Source: Perkinsus marinus ATCC 50983 (taxonomy: Eukaryota > Perkinsozoa > Perkinsida > Perkinsidae). Taken from it: DNA of 64,000 nucleotides. The stretch spans positions 124,001-188,000 of the forward strand of contig NW_003208655.1 of the NCBI RefSeq assembly GCF_000006405.1. Direction: 5' to 3'. A program made the translations under genes and the position numbers. Below the pieces are notes generated by a model. It saw only the letters and a program-made list of their open reading frames with translations, made no database searches and was not told the DNA's origin. Positions 1-10,330 of this stretch are shown one piece after another. Every line of letters begins with the position of its first letter. The first letter of the stretch is position 1.

Positions 1-957
1 GTTGGTAGCAGGAGTACTACTCGCCACTGGCCTTGTCCATCTATTGTCGGATTCTGTTGAGAGCTTGGCCAATTTAACAGAGTTAATGAACGGTTACCCT
101 TTCCCTTACATGCTTTGTGGTATAATGTTCATAATACTATTGATGATCGAACAGTCTGTCGATGTCTACCAGGTCAAGCGGAAAGAAGAGTCCCCTAAGC
201 TCTTCAAGGGTGATGCGAGTCATACACACCCTCATGATATCGAGTCTCAGTCATCGCAGATCTCCACATCATCTCAACTTACTTCTGCTGATGACGATGC
301 CTCCAAAGATATGCATCACCACGATGTGAACATGTCCGAAGCCTCGGCAATATTCATATTCCTAGCTCTATCGGTACACTCTATATTCGAAGGTCTCTCA
401 TTGGGTGCAAGTAACAATGCATCACAGATAGCCTCGACCCTTATTGCTATAGCAATTCACAAGGGTCTGGCTGCCTATGCATTGGGCGCATCTTTCATTG
501 AAGCCAAGGTCTCCAAGTGGCGAATGGTCATCTTTAGTGTTATCTTTGCATTTATGACCCCAGCCGGCATTGCCATAGGTTGGGGTCTTGAGGCTGCTGA
601 AAGCGATACAGGTAGTAGTAGCATTCAGATGGTTCCCTTCTGCCGTGTTTAGTGTAATCGAATTCGGTCTGCTTTTTGTCAGAGGTATTGAGCGGTGTCT
701 GTAGCGCCTTGGCAGCTGGCACGTTCCTTTACGTTGGTGCTCTTGAGTTCGTTCCTATGTCATTCAAACCGGGTTCCTCATATATCATCTGGAAGGTAGT
801 AGTGGGTGTAGCCATGCGTATGTGATACCGAATGTAGTGGTAGTAGTCTAGTGTATCCCTGCCTTTAGCTAGCTCCTCACTAGTTGGTATTCTCTCTCAG
901 TTCGTGGCGTTACTAGTCGGTTATGGTGCAATGAGTGCCTTGGCCATATGGACATGA
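1..957 (+). CDS. ZIP-family (SLC39) metal transporter, 5' partial
   Basis: C-terminal part of a zinc/iron-regulated transporter, a membrane protein that moves Zn2+ or Fe2+ into the cytosol. The reading frame enters the window already open, so the first hydrophobic helices are missing. Seen directly: the TM4 signature HSIFEGLSLG and TM5 motif AIHKGLAAYALG, which carry the metal-binding His/Glu residues, and a His/Asp-rich cytosolic loop (HTHPHD, HHHD) before TM4. I join three exons (to 611, 683-817, 869-957) using GT-AG introns of 71 and 51 nt. This restores TM7 (SALAAGTFLYVGALEF) and the final helix GYGAMSALAIW before TGA. Direct reading without splicing gives a false stop at 652. High confidence in family; substrate not determinable. 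Confidence 0.92.
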
Positions 958-1476
958 CCGTTGTCACCATTTGCAGTCGCCGTGACAACGCCACGATGAC
1001 ACTATCTGCTTCAGTTCCTGAGTTATCGAGATACTATGTTGATGACTATTCCTTGTGTCTTTGAAGGATGTGTTTGTTTGCTTCAATATCTAACCCATCG
1101 GTCTATTTTTCGTCTATATGTACCTTCTGATCATTTCCATAACCAATCTTCGCCTTGGGTTATCAGTTTTCATCTTGAGCTTATCGCAAAAATGGATGTG
1201 CTAATCACCCGTTAAAACGAAACAAGATGTTTATCAAAGATTCAATCTGGCCGAAATCCACATAAGTGAAGTTCCAATATCTTATTTGGTTGTACTCAGA
1301 ATTGAGAGATAGAGGGTATACAGATGATTGATGCTTCAACATAGAACAACATGAGTGGTTACTGAAACCACGTGTGATTTTCCTAAGTGCAAATCACTGA
1401 ATAAGAACTCGCATGACGTGGAGAAAAGTCGTCATTTGTGAGAAGTGAAACAAAATCGTGGGGGAAGTAATCAATT
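958..1476. other. Convergent intergenic region with small hairpins
   Basis: Lies between the 3' ends of the ZIP gene and the dienelactone hydrolase gene. No gene is seen. Two short perfect inverted repeats sit close together: GTGGTT (1355-1360) with AACCAC (1366-1371), and GTGATTT (1374-1380) with AAATCAC (1391-1397). They may form hairpins in the 3' UTRs of both transcripts. Confidence 0.5.
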
Positions 1477-2577
1477 CTACAACAGCCATTTCCTGTAAAA
1501 GTCGATGAGCTCGGCGATAGCCTGAGGGGACGTAATGTTGTGACGAATCAGGTGATGGGAACTACTCTGTCACTGATTTTTTTCTGATCGGGTTGCGACC
1601 AGTCACCGCGACCAGCCAGGAAGCCATGAAAGGTATCTTTGTACTTAGTCACCGTGACATTCTTAACCCCCGCCTCGCGAACACCTAACCACAGACATCC
1701 CTAGTGACAACTTCCCCACATCCCTACCCTCTTCAAAAGCAGCGAGATCGTCATCCTTAGTCTCGAAATACAGTGCTGGTAGTTTGGCCTGACCCCGATA
1801 TCATTTTCATCTAGACAAACAACTCTCGAGTTCACGTTAAGTCCATCCTCCTTAGTGAGGAAGCTCGGATGAGGGCCCGCATGGGCACGTAGTTCCGGGG
1901 GGTTGGTCCCCATGAGGACGCCGACCTTGGCCCCCCAGCAGTGACCGATAGTGCCTAACTTCTTAACTCCGCACTCTTCGATCATATACTTTGCCACAGC
2001 CCCTGAAAAAGGCTTGTCCTCCCCGCTGGTTGAAAGGTGATCCCTCACTGGCAGGCTCGACTTGAGCAGCCGGTGCAGCTGGACCGCCCAACCATTCGCC
2101 AATCTCCTTTTGGAGCTGAGACGGCATCATGATGCACAATAGACAAGTGACGCCAACTCACAGCTGGAGTGTTGGGAGGGAACTTATCAGCAGGCCAAGG
2201 CTTCCCATGGAAGAAGTCAGGAGCGACCACTAAGGCGTCCTCCAGGCCTAGCACTCGAGGTGGACCACCAAGCGGAGCCGCAGACTAACCTTCCGACAAG
2301 CGATCAGCTTCCTCGCAGGTATTACTGTGCATACCGAAAATGTCGTAGATAGCCAGAATCTGATAATAGCACCAGTGAGAGGGAAGAGGAAGGCTGGCTA
2401 CTTACCCCCACCCCATTCCTACCACTGCCAACAGTATAACACTTCAGCCCAGCTATAGTGGTCTGGCAGAATTCAACCACATAACAAACAGTAGCCGACA
2501 TGGTTTATTACAAAAGTGCCCTTGGGTTCATAGCCAGAGCCAGGGGCCTGGGTCTTATCAGTAGGGCAGCACGACAT
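1477..2577 (-). CDS. Dienelactone hydrolase family protein
   Basis: Cytosolic alpha/beta hydrolase of the DLH family, which hydrolyses lactones and esters with a Cys-Asp-His triad. It starts with the family-typical MSCCP. Seven short introns (about 43-50 nt) were placed by frame continuity. In order, the protein shows YEPKGT, the core strand ILAIYDIFGMHS, DALVVAPDFFHGK, the nucleophile elbow IGHCWGAK with catalytic Cys, the strand LPALYFETKDDD with the likely catalytic Asp, and TFHGFL with the catalytic His. The last exon encodes AIAELIDFYRKWLL and ends TAG at 1477. Exon order, length (about 240 residues) and all triad motifs fit an active enzyme. The physiological substrate is unknown. Two alternative donors are possible for the intron near 1800 (35 or 47 nt); I prefer the 47-nt one. 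Confidence 0.9.
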
Positions 2578-2940
2578 ACTTGGTGTGTTTGACCAGATTA
2601 TCAACAACAACAACCTCGGATGGATATATGATCATGCGATACCGAATCCTGTATCAAAGCTTCCATCTACTCTGTCTGCGATCTAACGATGAGTTACAAC
2701 ATTACATTGATACCATCGCGGCTGTATGGGCATGACCCTCACAGACCCAGGTTTACTGCAGCCCAAAGTCTATTGCTGCATCCAGGCTCCATAGTAGTAT
2801 ACGACCCTACACCCGTCAGTATCAGCTCCAGCACGCCATGCCTGACCTCACTGGTTCTACTAAACACAAGGTGAGATATGGGAAAGAAACCACAGTTCCG
2901 ATAATGAGGAAGTGAACAAGTGATGGTATGAGTAACGCTC
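2578..2940. other. Intergenic gap, no supported gene
   Basis: Separates two minus-strand genes and should hold the dienelactone hydrolase promoter. A 61-codon open frame on the plus strand (2689-2874) has no recognisable features and I do not call it. Confidence 0.4.
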
Positions 2941-3282
2941 TTATACAGTAACGCCCGGGAAGCAATCGGCAAAGGCCTGCTTAGGATGCTTACTAAACAT
3001 GAAAACAGTCATTCACAAGTACCTATTAAAGCGATGCCTACCTCTCAGCGTGAGAAGGAAGAAGCTTCTTCTGAGTGCACATGAATGTTTGCCTGCAGAT
3101 ACTACACATTAGAGTCTGGGACTGAAAGAGGGAAGGCACTGGAAAAGAAGGGAGATCGTCCAAGGCCTTACGGCAGCGTTGTTCTTCAGTTGAGAATCTC
3201 CACCCTTCCCAGAGTGCTTAGCCTGCCTTTTTGCATTATCAATACGCTTACGCTGAGCTTCACAAGCGTTAGTTCTTCCCAT
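2941..3282 (-). CDS. Small SERF-like/C2H2 zinc-finger protein (ZNF706/At2g23090 type)
   Basis: A 78-residue protein from three exons (3172-3282, 3042-3115, 2941-2992; 111+74+52 nt, in frame). The N-terminus is basic and Ala/Lys/Gln-rich (MGRTNACEAQRKR...NAKRQAKHSG), the 4F5/SERF-like half of this family. The second exon supplies the zinc finger CSICRQTFMCT and the third its distal half HAESKHPKQAFADCFPG. The order Cys-x2-Cys ... His-x4-His and the phrase SKHPK are typical of the eukaryotic family of small RNA/nuclear proteins represented by human ZNF706 and plant At2g23090. Function in the family is poorly known. The splice joins are supported by the motif crossing both junctions. Confidence 0.9.
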
Positions 3283-3589
3283 GGTGAATTCGGAGATCGA
3301 TAGACAATGAACTGACAACAACAACAGTAACTTGACAATACCACCACCGACTGAACTTTCATGGCGATGATAGCTTTGACGATGCAAGTGGCACAAATTA
3401 CACAGGATTCTCAGCGGAATAGAGAACCAGAAAGCTAAGAAATGTAGGGCTGGCGTTACAAGAGAGGATGCTTGAGAACAATGAGGAAGGCTAAATGACG
3501 TGAGCGATTGAGAGCGAGCGGGACACTCCGTGATTGAGGCGATTAGACTCGCGCGAAAACAGCATGGATTGGGTGATACGAGCTCAAGC

Positions 3590-3862
3590 TGAGAAACTCT
3601 CCATCAAGGCCTGTTTAATGTGACAGAGGCCTTAAACCACAACTCAACGGTAATGCTTTCGCGTGGAGAGCCGACCATACTCAACGAATTTGGCTCTACT
3701 ATTTTCCATTCCTTGAAGAAAATGCGTCTCAACAACAGAGCAGAGGTAGACATCCAATTTAAGACTTTGAAACTCCTAACACAACCTTTAAGGCACGCTG
3801 ACGGTCTCCCCTCCAATGTTCAGTACGAGGACAGCGACAGCTCTCCCCAAAGAAAAGCCTGA
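3590..3862 (+). CDS. Hypothetical open frame, uncertain
   Basis: An open frame of about 90 codons with mixed, non-repetitive composition (for example TILNEFGSTIFHSLKKMRL). It has no ATG at a sensible start, no recognisable domain and no visible partner exon. It could be an exon of a plus-strand gene or chance. It lies in an 800-bp gap between minus-strand genes. Confidence 0.2.
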
Positions 3863-4062
3863 TTCCAGACTTATTACGGTCTGATCGATGGAATCTCAGA
3901 ATTTGGGAGGCACCATATAGCTCAAGTGCAAGCAGCACATACGGCACATCCCCCGTCGCGCAGTCTTGATGGAAAGCTGATGTTCACTTCTCACCGGGCA
4001 CATGCAATTCCACACTATCGCAGATGATTAGGAATTCTCGACAGCCTCCAAAGACCCGCATG

Positions 4063-5914
4063 CTATGATGCCACTTGAAAACGAAAAACACTGTGGTGGT
4101 AATGTTCGGAAACACTCATGTCGTCAACGCATGTTTGTCGGGGGTAGTCGTACCAACACTGTTCGTTCTTCCGAGGCCGTAGCACTGCTTGGCACCCGCT
4201 TAGTACGGGACGGCCTCGGGCCACTTTAGAACTCAATGTAGGTCGGATAGGCTCCTTCACGAGAGATTCGGGAATCGGTAATTCCGGAGGGATGAAGGGA
4301 CGACCTGAGACACTTCGAATGCGGATCGAAATGTGAATAATGTAAACTCTCACCCTGAGTGTAAACTCTACGCTGTAAAGAGACGTGAACGTATTGGATG
4401 TGGCGAAGGAACAACGCCCATTGTTGTGGAGTCAAGCCAGCCTTATACTGCAACAATGCTTCCACCAGCGTGGCACTGTATAAATCGTCATTGTACCTAC
4501 CCCCACAACCTGGCAAGAACCCCCTAGCTCCTACAACCCCACTTGACGGGCCTAGACCATAGCCCAGATGATATCGCTAACAGCTGCTCAGCACTGAGGG
4601 ATCTCAGTCGTGGGTAAGTCTCCCGTACTAGTAGCAAGACCAGCCGTACCACATATGCTGGCAGTGTCGTATGTGACTGAGCACGAGTACTTGAAATGAA
4701 AACTCCAAACGCTGTGCGCTTCAATATTCATACTAACTCTCTAGAACTCACAATACTGAACAATGCGCACAACGCGTTGTGTTCAACCTGTGATGGTATG
4801 AATAAACCAGTATCCTCATAAACCACTACAGCCGCACTCTTACTGCCGGACTGCCATTCCCTTGAGCAATGAAACCCAAATTTGGCACAAGTTGGATCCA
4901 ATCGTCAACTTCAACGTATGCCGCGATAGAGGGAGATATCCGTTGTGATGCGAGATAGCGGAGGAAGGCTTGAGACTTGCTTGACGTGGTCCCACCCGGA
5001 GCCCTTGCGAAGAGGTTGAGGATTCGCACTGGGTTGGTATCGGTCGTGACCGTGCCAACTGTTGACAGCAACTGCAAAAGCATCACGCTCATACCTCCAC
5101 AATGCTCAAGACGACCTCACCACTCGGGTCTGTGCTCGTAGATCCTCCACTATACCTTCGCAATGCTCATGACCATCACCATTCACAAAGGATAAAGCAG
5201 CAAGGGCATCCATACAGAGGGCCAGACTAGATGGGACCAACCCCTTCCCTCTAAGGAGGGATAGCAGCTCAGAAGCACAGCCGATCTTGCAAGTGGCGAT
5301 CATGAACCGCACACTAACATCAGGCTCGTAGGAAGAGCACTGTCGCAGACGAGTCAGAAGGATCCTATCAAGAGCTCTTCTAGTCAGAGGCGAGAGGGCA
5401 CCAAGAGCAGCCGGCTGAGCCAGAGCTTCTACCAAGTTCAGGAGCTGAGACCAGCAACAAGGAGACAACAGCCTCGCCAGAGACGGCACCCACTTGGTCG
5501 ACATCCGAGTAGATTGCTTGGTACTCCACAGCACTGTGAGCTAAGGCCTGGGCTCGGGCTGGATACATACGGCATAAGGCAGCACTACTCTTGCTACTGC
5601 TACTTGGGACGAAGTACTCTAATTAAGCATTCCTCTGCTTGTGAGTGAAACAAGTAAAGCAAGCAACTACCACATAGTCGACTGAACTGAGCAGGTTCCA
5701 ACTGATCCAACTGTCGTTGGTCATGATCGCCCCTTATGACTCCCCTCTGAGCTCTACTGAGCATACCCATCAGATCCCCTCTAGAGGCGTAGCATGTCGT
5801 AGAGGGGTCGAACCTGAGCCGTATGCATGGCACTCTGCTACAGTATAAGCGAAAACACCTCCGCTGAAGCCTTAAGATAGACTCACACCTCTTACGAGCC
5901 GCCGCTGCAGTCAT
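4063..5914 (-). CDS. Hypothetical helical-repeat protein with mitochondrial-type leader
   Basis: Minus-strand frames at 5600-5914, 5106-5534, 4826-5092, 4524-4724 and 4063-4516 read as successive exons of one gene. The presumed start MTAAAARKRCESILRLQRR is Ala/Arg/Leu-rich with no acidic residues, like a mitochondrial presequence. Later parts are Leu/Ala-rich helices that resemble repeat units, for example PRLRSLSAEQLLAISSGLW and SATLVEALLQYKAGLTPQQW. This is reminiscent of the FAST-kinase/RAP and heptatricopeptide organellar RNA-binding proteins that are expanded in alveolates. I do not see a RAP domain at the C-terminus, so the family is only a suggestion. Exon borders are approximate. Confidence 0.4.
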
Positions 5915-6316
5915 TGGTATTCACAACTACCGCAAACAACGCTGTAGAACTAGGAAGGCCAACACATGCCATGTATGAGAAAAGCAGTCAGTGAAGTGCA
6001 GCAAGTGATAGGCGTATTACAAGGTCAGTATAGGATCAAGGAATCCATAGTAATATCTGCATACTACTCAACTCGACTGACCTCCTACACAATATATCGC
6101 GTCCTCCAGTCAGCAACCTTCCTACGAAGATTTAATACCGCAGGATGAGTCTCAGACTCTTGCCTAAGACACAAACGCAGTGACAGCCGCTAAAGTAGGA
6201 GCGCCTTACATAAACCTAGCGTAGTTTGCTTCATTGCCGATGTCTCGTAGAACTGCCTGGGACGTACCGATGCACTCATCGAACAGGGCAACTACAGTTC
6301 ATGTCCTAGGAGAGCC
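5915..6316. other. Intergenic gap
   Basis: No supported gene. A 60-codon plus-strand frame (5966-6148) has no recognisable content. The region should contain the promoter of the minus-strand helical-repeat gene. Confidence 0.35.
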
Positions 6317-6910
6317 CTAGCCGTAGTGCTTACTGAACTCCTTAAACTCGGGGCCATCAAAGTCAGCCTCAGGGCCGAACTGGATGGCCAGTCGTAGAGC
6401 ATCGATTTGAAAACAGCTATCCCCCTTGGTGTATGGTGTGATACCATCCACACCGAAGTCCACAAGATCAACAACGCGCTTGACCATGTAATCTGATAAA
6501 GTCGTAATACTCTCAGCAGAAGTAGCAGAGGAGCACAAGAAGACGCTTACTCTGGACACCATACTTCGTCAACCACGTGATCATACGCATGGTACCCACA
6601 TGGTAGCCTGCGTCGATTCCTCGAGCTTGCAGGTGGCTCGCCAAAGAACTAAAACGAATCTCGCATTATAGCGCCGCCTNNNNNNNNNNNNNNNNNNNNN
6701 NNNNNNNNNNNNNNNNNNNNNNNNNNNNNNNNNNNNNNNNNNNNNNNNNNNNNNNNNNNNNNNNNNNNNNNNNNNNNNNGGCAAGTTACCAGACATGCCC
6801 TGGGAGATCCCCTTCAAGGAAATATGCCTCATCCTGCCCACGACGGAGGTAATGACCATTCCGAGTTACCACTAGCCTCCCACAATACACGATAACTCTT
6901 GATATACTAG
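6317..6910 (-). CDS. Unidentified gene interrupted by assembly gap
   Basis: Exons flank a run of Ns. Upstream of the gap one frame reads RLVVTRNGHYLRRGQDEAY then FLEGDLPGHV. Downstream it resumes with SSLASHLQARGIDAGYHVGT and, after one intron, SITTLSDYMVKRVVDLVDFG and DGPEFKEFSKHYG before a stop at 6317. The composition is clearly coding but I do not recognise the family. It may be the 3' part of a gene that begins further right in the 7-8 kb region. The missing sequence prevents a complete model. Confidence 0.4.
6680..6779. other. Assembly gap (100 Ns)
   Basis: Exactly 100 consecutive Ns, the usual placeholder for a scaffold join of unknown size. It falls inside a minus-strand coding region, so exon content and true distance here are unknown. 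Confidence 0.98.
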
Positions 6911-6999
6911 GTCATAGGCGTGGTTTCGAGCCCACCGCACTGGGCACCACAACACAAGGGTAAAGCGTAAGAGTTTGCCAACACTAGCAGTGCCTCCTA

Positions 7000-9900
7000 G
7001 CACAGGGTTACTGAGCAGGCTCTAACTCTCCCACCGACTAGTAGCAGTAAGAGGACCACCAACACCAGCGACATCTGGCCCTAGTCTACGCACCTCTAAC
7101 TCGACTCCTATATATTGAGAGGAACAGTCTACAGCGGTACTATCTATAATACTATAGTGCAAGGGGGAAGGATAGTACACCATCAAATTATGGTGGTCCT
7201 CTGCTCGGACCAACATTTGCCCAGGAGGTCGATGCCATGGTCCTTGCCCATGACTCGGACCACTACTGCAGCATTGTGGGCAAAATGCTCGATCTCCTCA
7301 TCAAAACCCATCTCGACAGGCTCTCGAAAACCCACGACATTCTCTACTGCCAGAGTCTGGAACAAGCTGTCCATGTATCTAATGTCGAAAATTGCAATCA
7401 AAAGAGGCGGAGCGAAGCAGCAGCCTCACCTTTGGACAGCCTTTTTCAAGTCTACCAAAACTTCATTCGCCGATCGAGGATACTGAAAGACAACAGCTGA
7501 CTGCTGCAGCAGCTCCAAAGCCTCTTCCTAGTACATGCATAGGTAGTTGCGTTTCTTTCTCCTCTGGGTACAGCCGCTTAACTGGCGGCCCATGTCCCCA
7601 CAGGGGATTACACTTGGCTGGGAAATCAACGTAGGCCATGTAGGTCAGAGTCTGGGCTCCGGTGTCACCAAGAGGACCAGTCAAAAATGGGGTTACTGGC
7701 CGGATCCGAACGCCTGAGAATCTTAGGTTCACTCGAGTGGAACACAGATAAAAAGATACCCACCATGTTCAGCCTCGAGTTCCCTTATCAACCCATCATC
7801 ATTCCTGAACCCCACATGATAGAAACCATCGATCAACTTTGTCGATGCCGTCATCAAACGCACGACAAGCCAGCATCCAAAGGGCCCACCCTTTGCCACC
7901 ATAAACCTGATGATGACCGCATTATAGAGCAAGTCGTCATTACTACTCACCTCTCAGTTAAAGGGGCCGGAATAGAGCATGCTCCCACAGCCTCGATTGG
8001 AGCTACCAGTCTATAGGCCCGATACATCTCAGAGATGAACACTCTACGGTGTGTCTCAGTCATACCAACAAGGAGGTTGAGCTGAGGGTAGGTTGGTGAC
8101 AGGACTGGGAAGACATCTAGCTGGTCATAGGGATAGTCCGGCAACCACTCCAAAAAGGCCTGAACAAGTCGGAACTTTACAGACGCATGTGCTACCCTCG
8201 TATTACCTCATTAGAAGCGTTATCAAGGAGCTGTGTATGGGTAGTGAGCTTCCCTCTAGAGGACACCGGCTTCTTCTTATCACAATATGCAGGGGGTGGC
8301 TCATTGCACAGATCGAAGCTAGACAGGCCGATGGTGGTAGGGCACTCCAACAGTAGGGCCACGGGTTGGGCTGAGATCAGGGGCATCAAAACTACGCTCC
8401 GCTGCTTATCGACATCTACCCGGCTCAGGAAGAGCTATAGTCTCGTCGGTGGCCTGGCCATTGGCCTCAGGATAGGGCGATGCCCCCGACAGTTGCTGGA
8501 CTGACTTGAACGTTTTGAAGAACTTACCGGATAGTTGTATACGACCATCATCAACATTCCTCGTACGGACCTAAGAAGGACCACTTCAAGCCCACTCTTT
8601 GAAACCACGGCAGACTAGTTGGGAACAGCTACAATGCAAGTAGAATATAGACAGCCAGTAGTCCATAGAAAGATAATGAACCGTACCTGGGCTTGAATGC
8701 TCGATACCGCCTTGGACCCTCGACCGGCCCTCTTAGCCTCCGTGTGGACATCAAGTACGTCTGGTAACTGGGAGCTTATCTCATACCCACCAAAGGGCCA
8801 TTCAAGAGAGTATCTGAACAGAGGCGGCACAATCGCCTTAGTCACTGGTCTGAGGGGCCTACAGCCGGAAGAATGACGAGACAGTGAGCTGCCAAGGCCA
8901 GTTCTTCATAACCCCTTGCCCAACAGGCCGGCCCCCTTCACCATAGTTCTTATTATAAAATATATGCTGCCACACCCTTCCTACCATCACTGCTAGGGCC
9001 AGAGGAGACGGATAAGGGCCAGGGTCGTCTTGGGTACAGCAACTACCACCCAAAGTACAACAGACATGCCACTTGACGCCCCTACATCCTTCTATTCTCA
9101 GCCCAGGTCCGTATAAACTCTACCGCCAACAAGTAGCTGTCAGGCAGCTCAGCCGTACCCGACCATGCACAGATAACACTACGGAGTCTACTGTAGCTCT
9201 GAGCCAACACAAGTGCCTGAAGGGGCAGTCACCACCTGCCCAGAGGTAGTACTTTCCCCCTACCACTGCACTGGCAGGGTCGTCTCGACTAACAGCCTGC
9301 TTGTTGATGAGCAGCCCTGTATTATCAGAGAGAACTTGTGATGGGTCCGCAGGGAAGGGCGTGAGCTGTAGGAAGCAGCAGTGTACTCGTACTAGACACC
9401 CTTCAGGGTCAGACCCCGGCATTGGTCGGAACCTGATAAGGGCCACCCCTGACCATACGTTGATATACTCTATAACCTACCTCACTTTAAGTACTGTGCC
9501 GGGGGTATTAGACACGTATGCCTCTGAGAGCGAGGGACCTTGGTATCGCCTCAAGAAGTGCCTAATACCATGATCATCATCAACAACAGTGGGCATTGGG
9601 CCTCTCCCAATACTATTATAATCAACAAGACATAGTGATAAAGCACGGGCCGGCCTGTAGCCTCCGTTAGTCAAAGATGCCCACTAGTGCTGTTATGCTT
9701 ATTACAATAGGTCCGTAGAGAGGTCCTGTGCCATGGAGAGCTCCGTATCGTCCAAGCCATTGAGACCTTGGGAGTTGCATTCTGCTGACGTGGTGAGCTC
9801 CCCCAGGAACATATTAGACGTCCACAATACATGCGGTATCAACCATAACTACACAACAAGGCTTAGCAAGAGCCTAAAACCCTGCCCCACTACTACAGCA

Positions 9901-10300
9901 TCAAAACCATTCTGCCACTTAGGTCGATACAGGGAATCACTATACGAGGACGTGAGACTACCTACACCACACACCATCACAGTAGCAGCAGCAGTAGTTA
10001 GAGACCTTACAGGAAGTAGGCAGGCCTAGCAGTATACGCTGACTATGGTTAGTGAACCAGGACGATATTATACCTGCCAATGCTAGTCAGTGGTAGAGGA
10101 CGATATCAACAATTACTACTCGAGAGCTCCTCTATGAGCTGGTCCCGTAGGGCCTCATCAGCCGATGAGGGACTACCGCTGACAGCCGTGGCAGCAACGA
10201 CCACCATGATGGCACTGAACCTATACCAAGCCCTTTCAACACAGTGAACTCAACACCATCCAGGGCACTACGACAAAGCTCTAAGGAGCAACATACATGG
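7000..10300 (-). CDS. Probable poly(A) polymerase-like nucleotidyltransferase, many exons
   Basis: Consecutive minus-strand exons match the order of conserved blocks in canonical nuclear poly(A) polymerases, which add the mRNA 3' tail. Seen: VALIRFRPM (near 9440), comparable to the VPVIKF strand; [16 protein letters not shown] (near 9110), comparable to the RAIKLWAKRRGI helix; [16 protein letters not shown] (near 9000), comparable to the GGVSWAMLVARVCQLY helix; [12 protein letters not shown] (near 8780); and [12 protein letters not shown] followed by [15 protein letters not shown] (near 8080), which matches the MPIITPAYPQ-N ... S-T-R-V-I-EEF block. The catalytic GSY...DID segment was not found with confidence and should lie at 9.5-10.3 kb. 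Downstream frames ([33 protein letters not shown]) may be its C-terminal domain or a second gene. Boundaries are approximate. Confidence 0.45.
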
Positions 10301-10330
10301 CAAGCGGCAACATGACCAGAGTCAACGTAT

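Noticed and set aside
9733-10029. 98-codon plus-strand frame as a gene
   Set aside because: No recognisable domain and it lies opposite probable minus-strand exons of the poly(A) polymerase-like gene.
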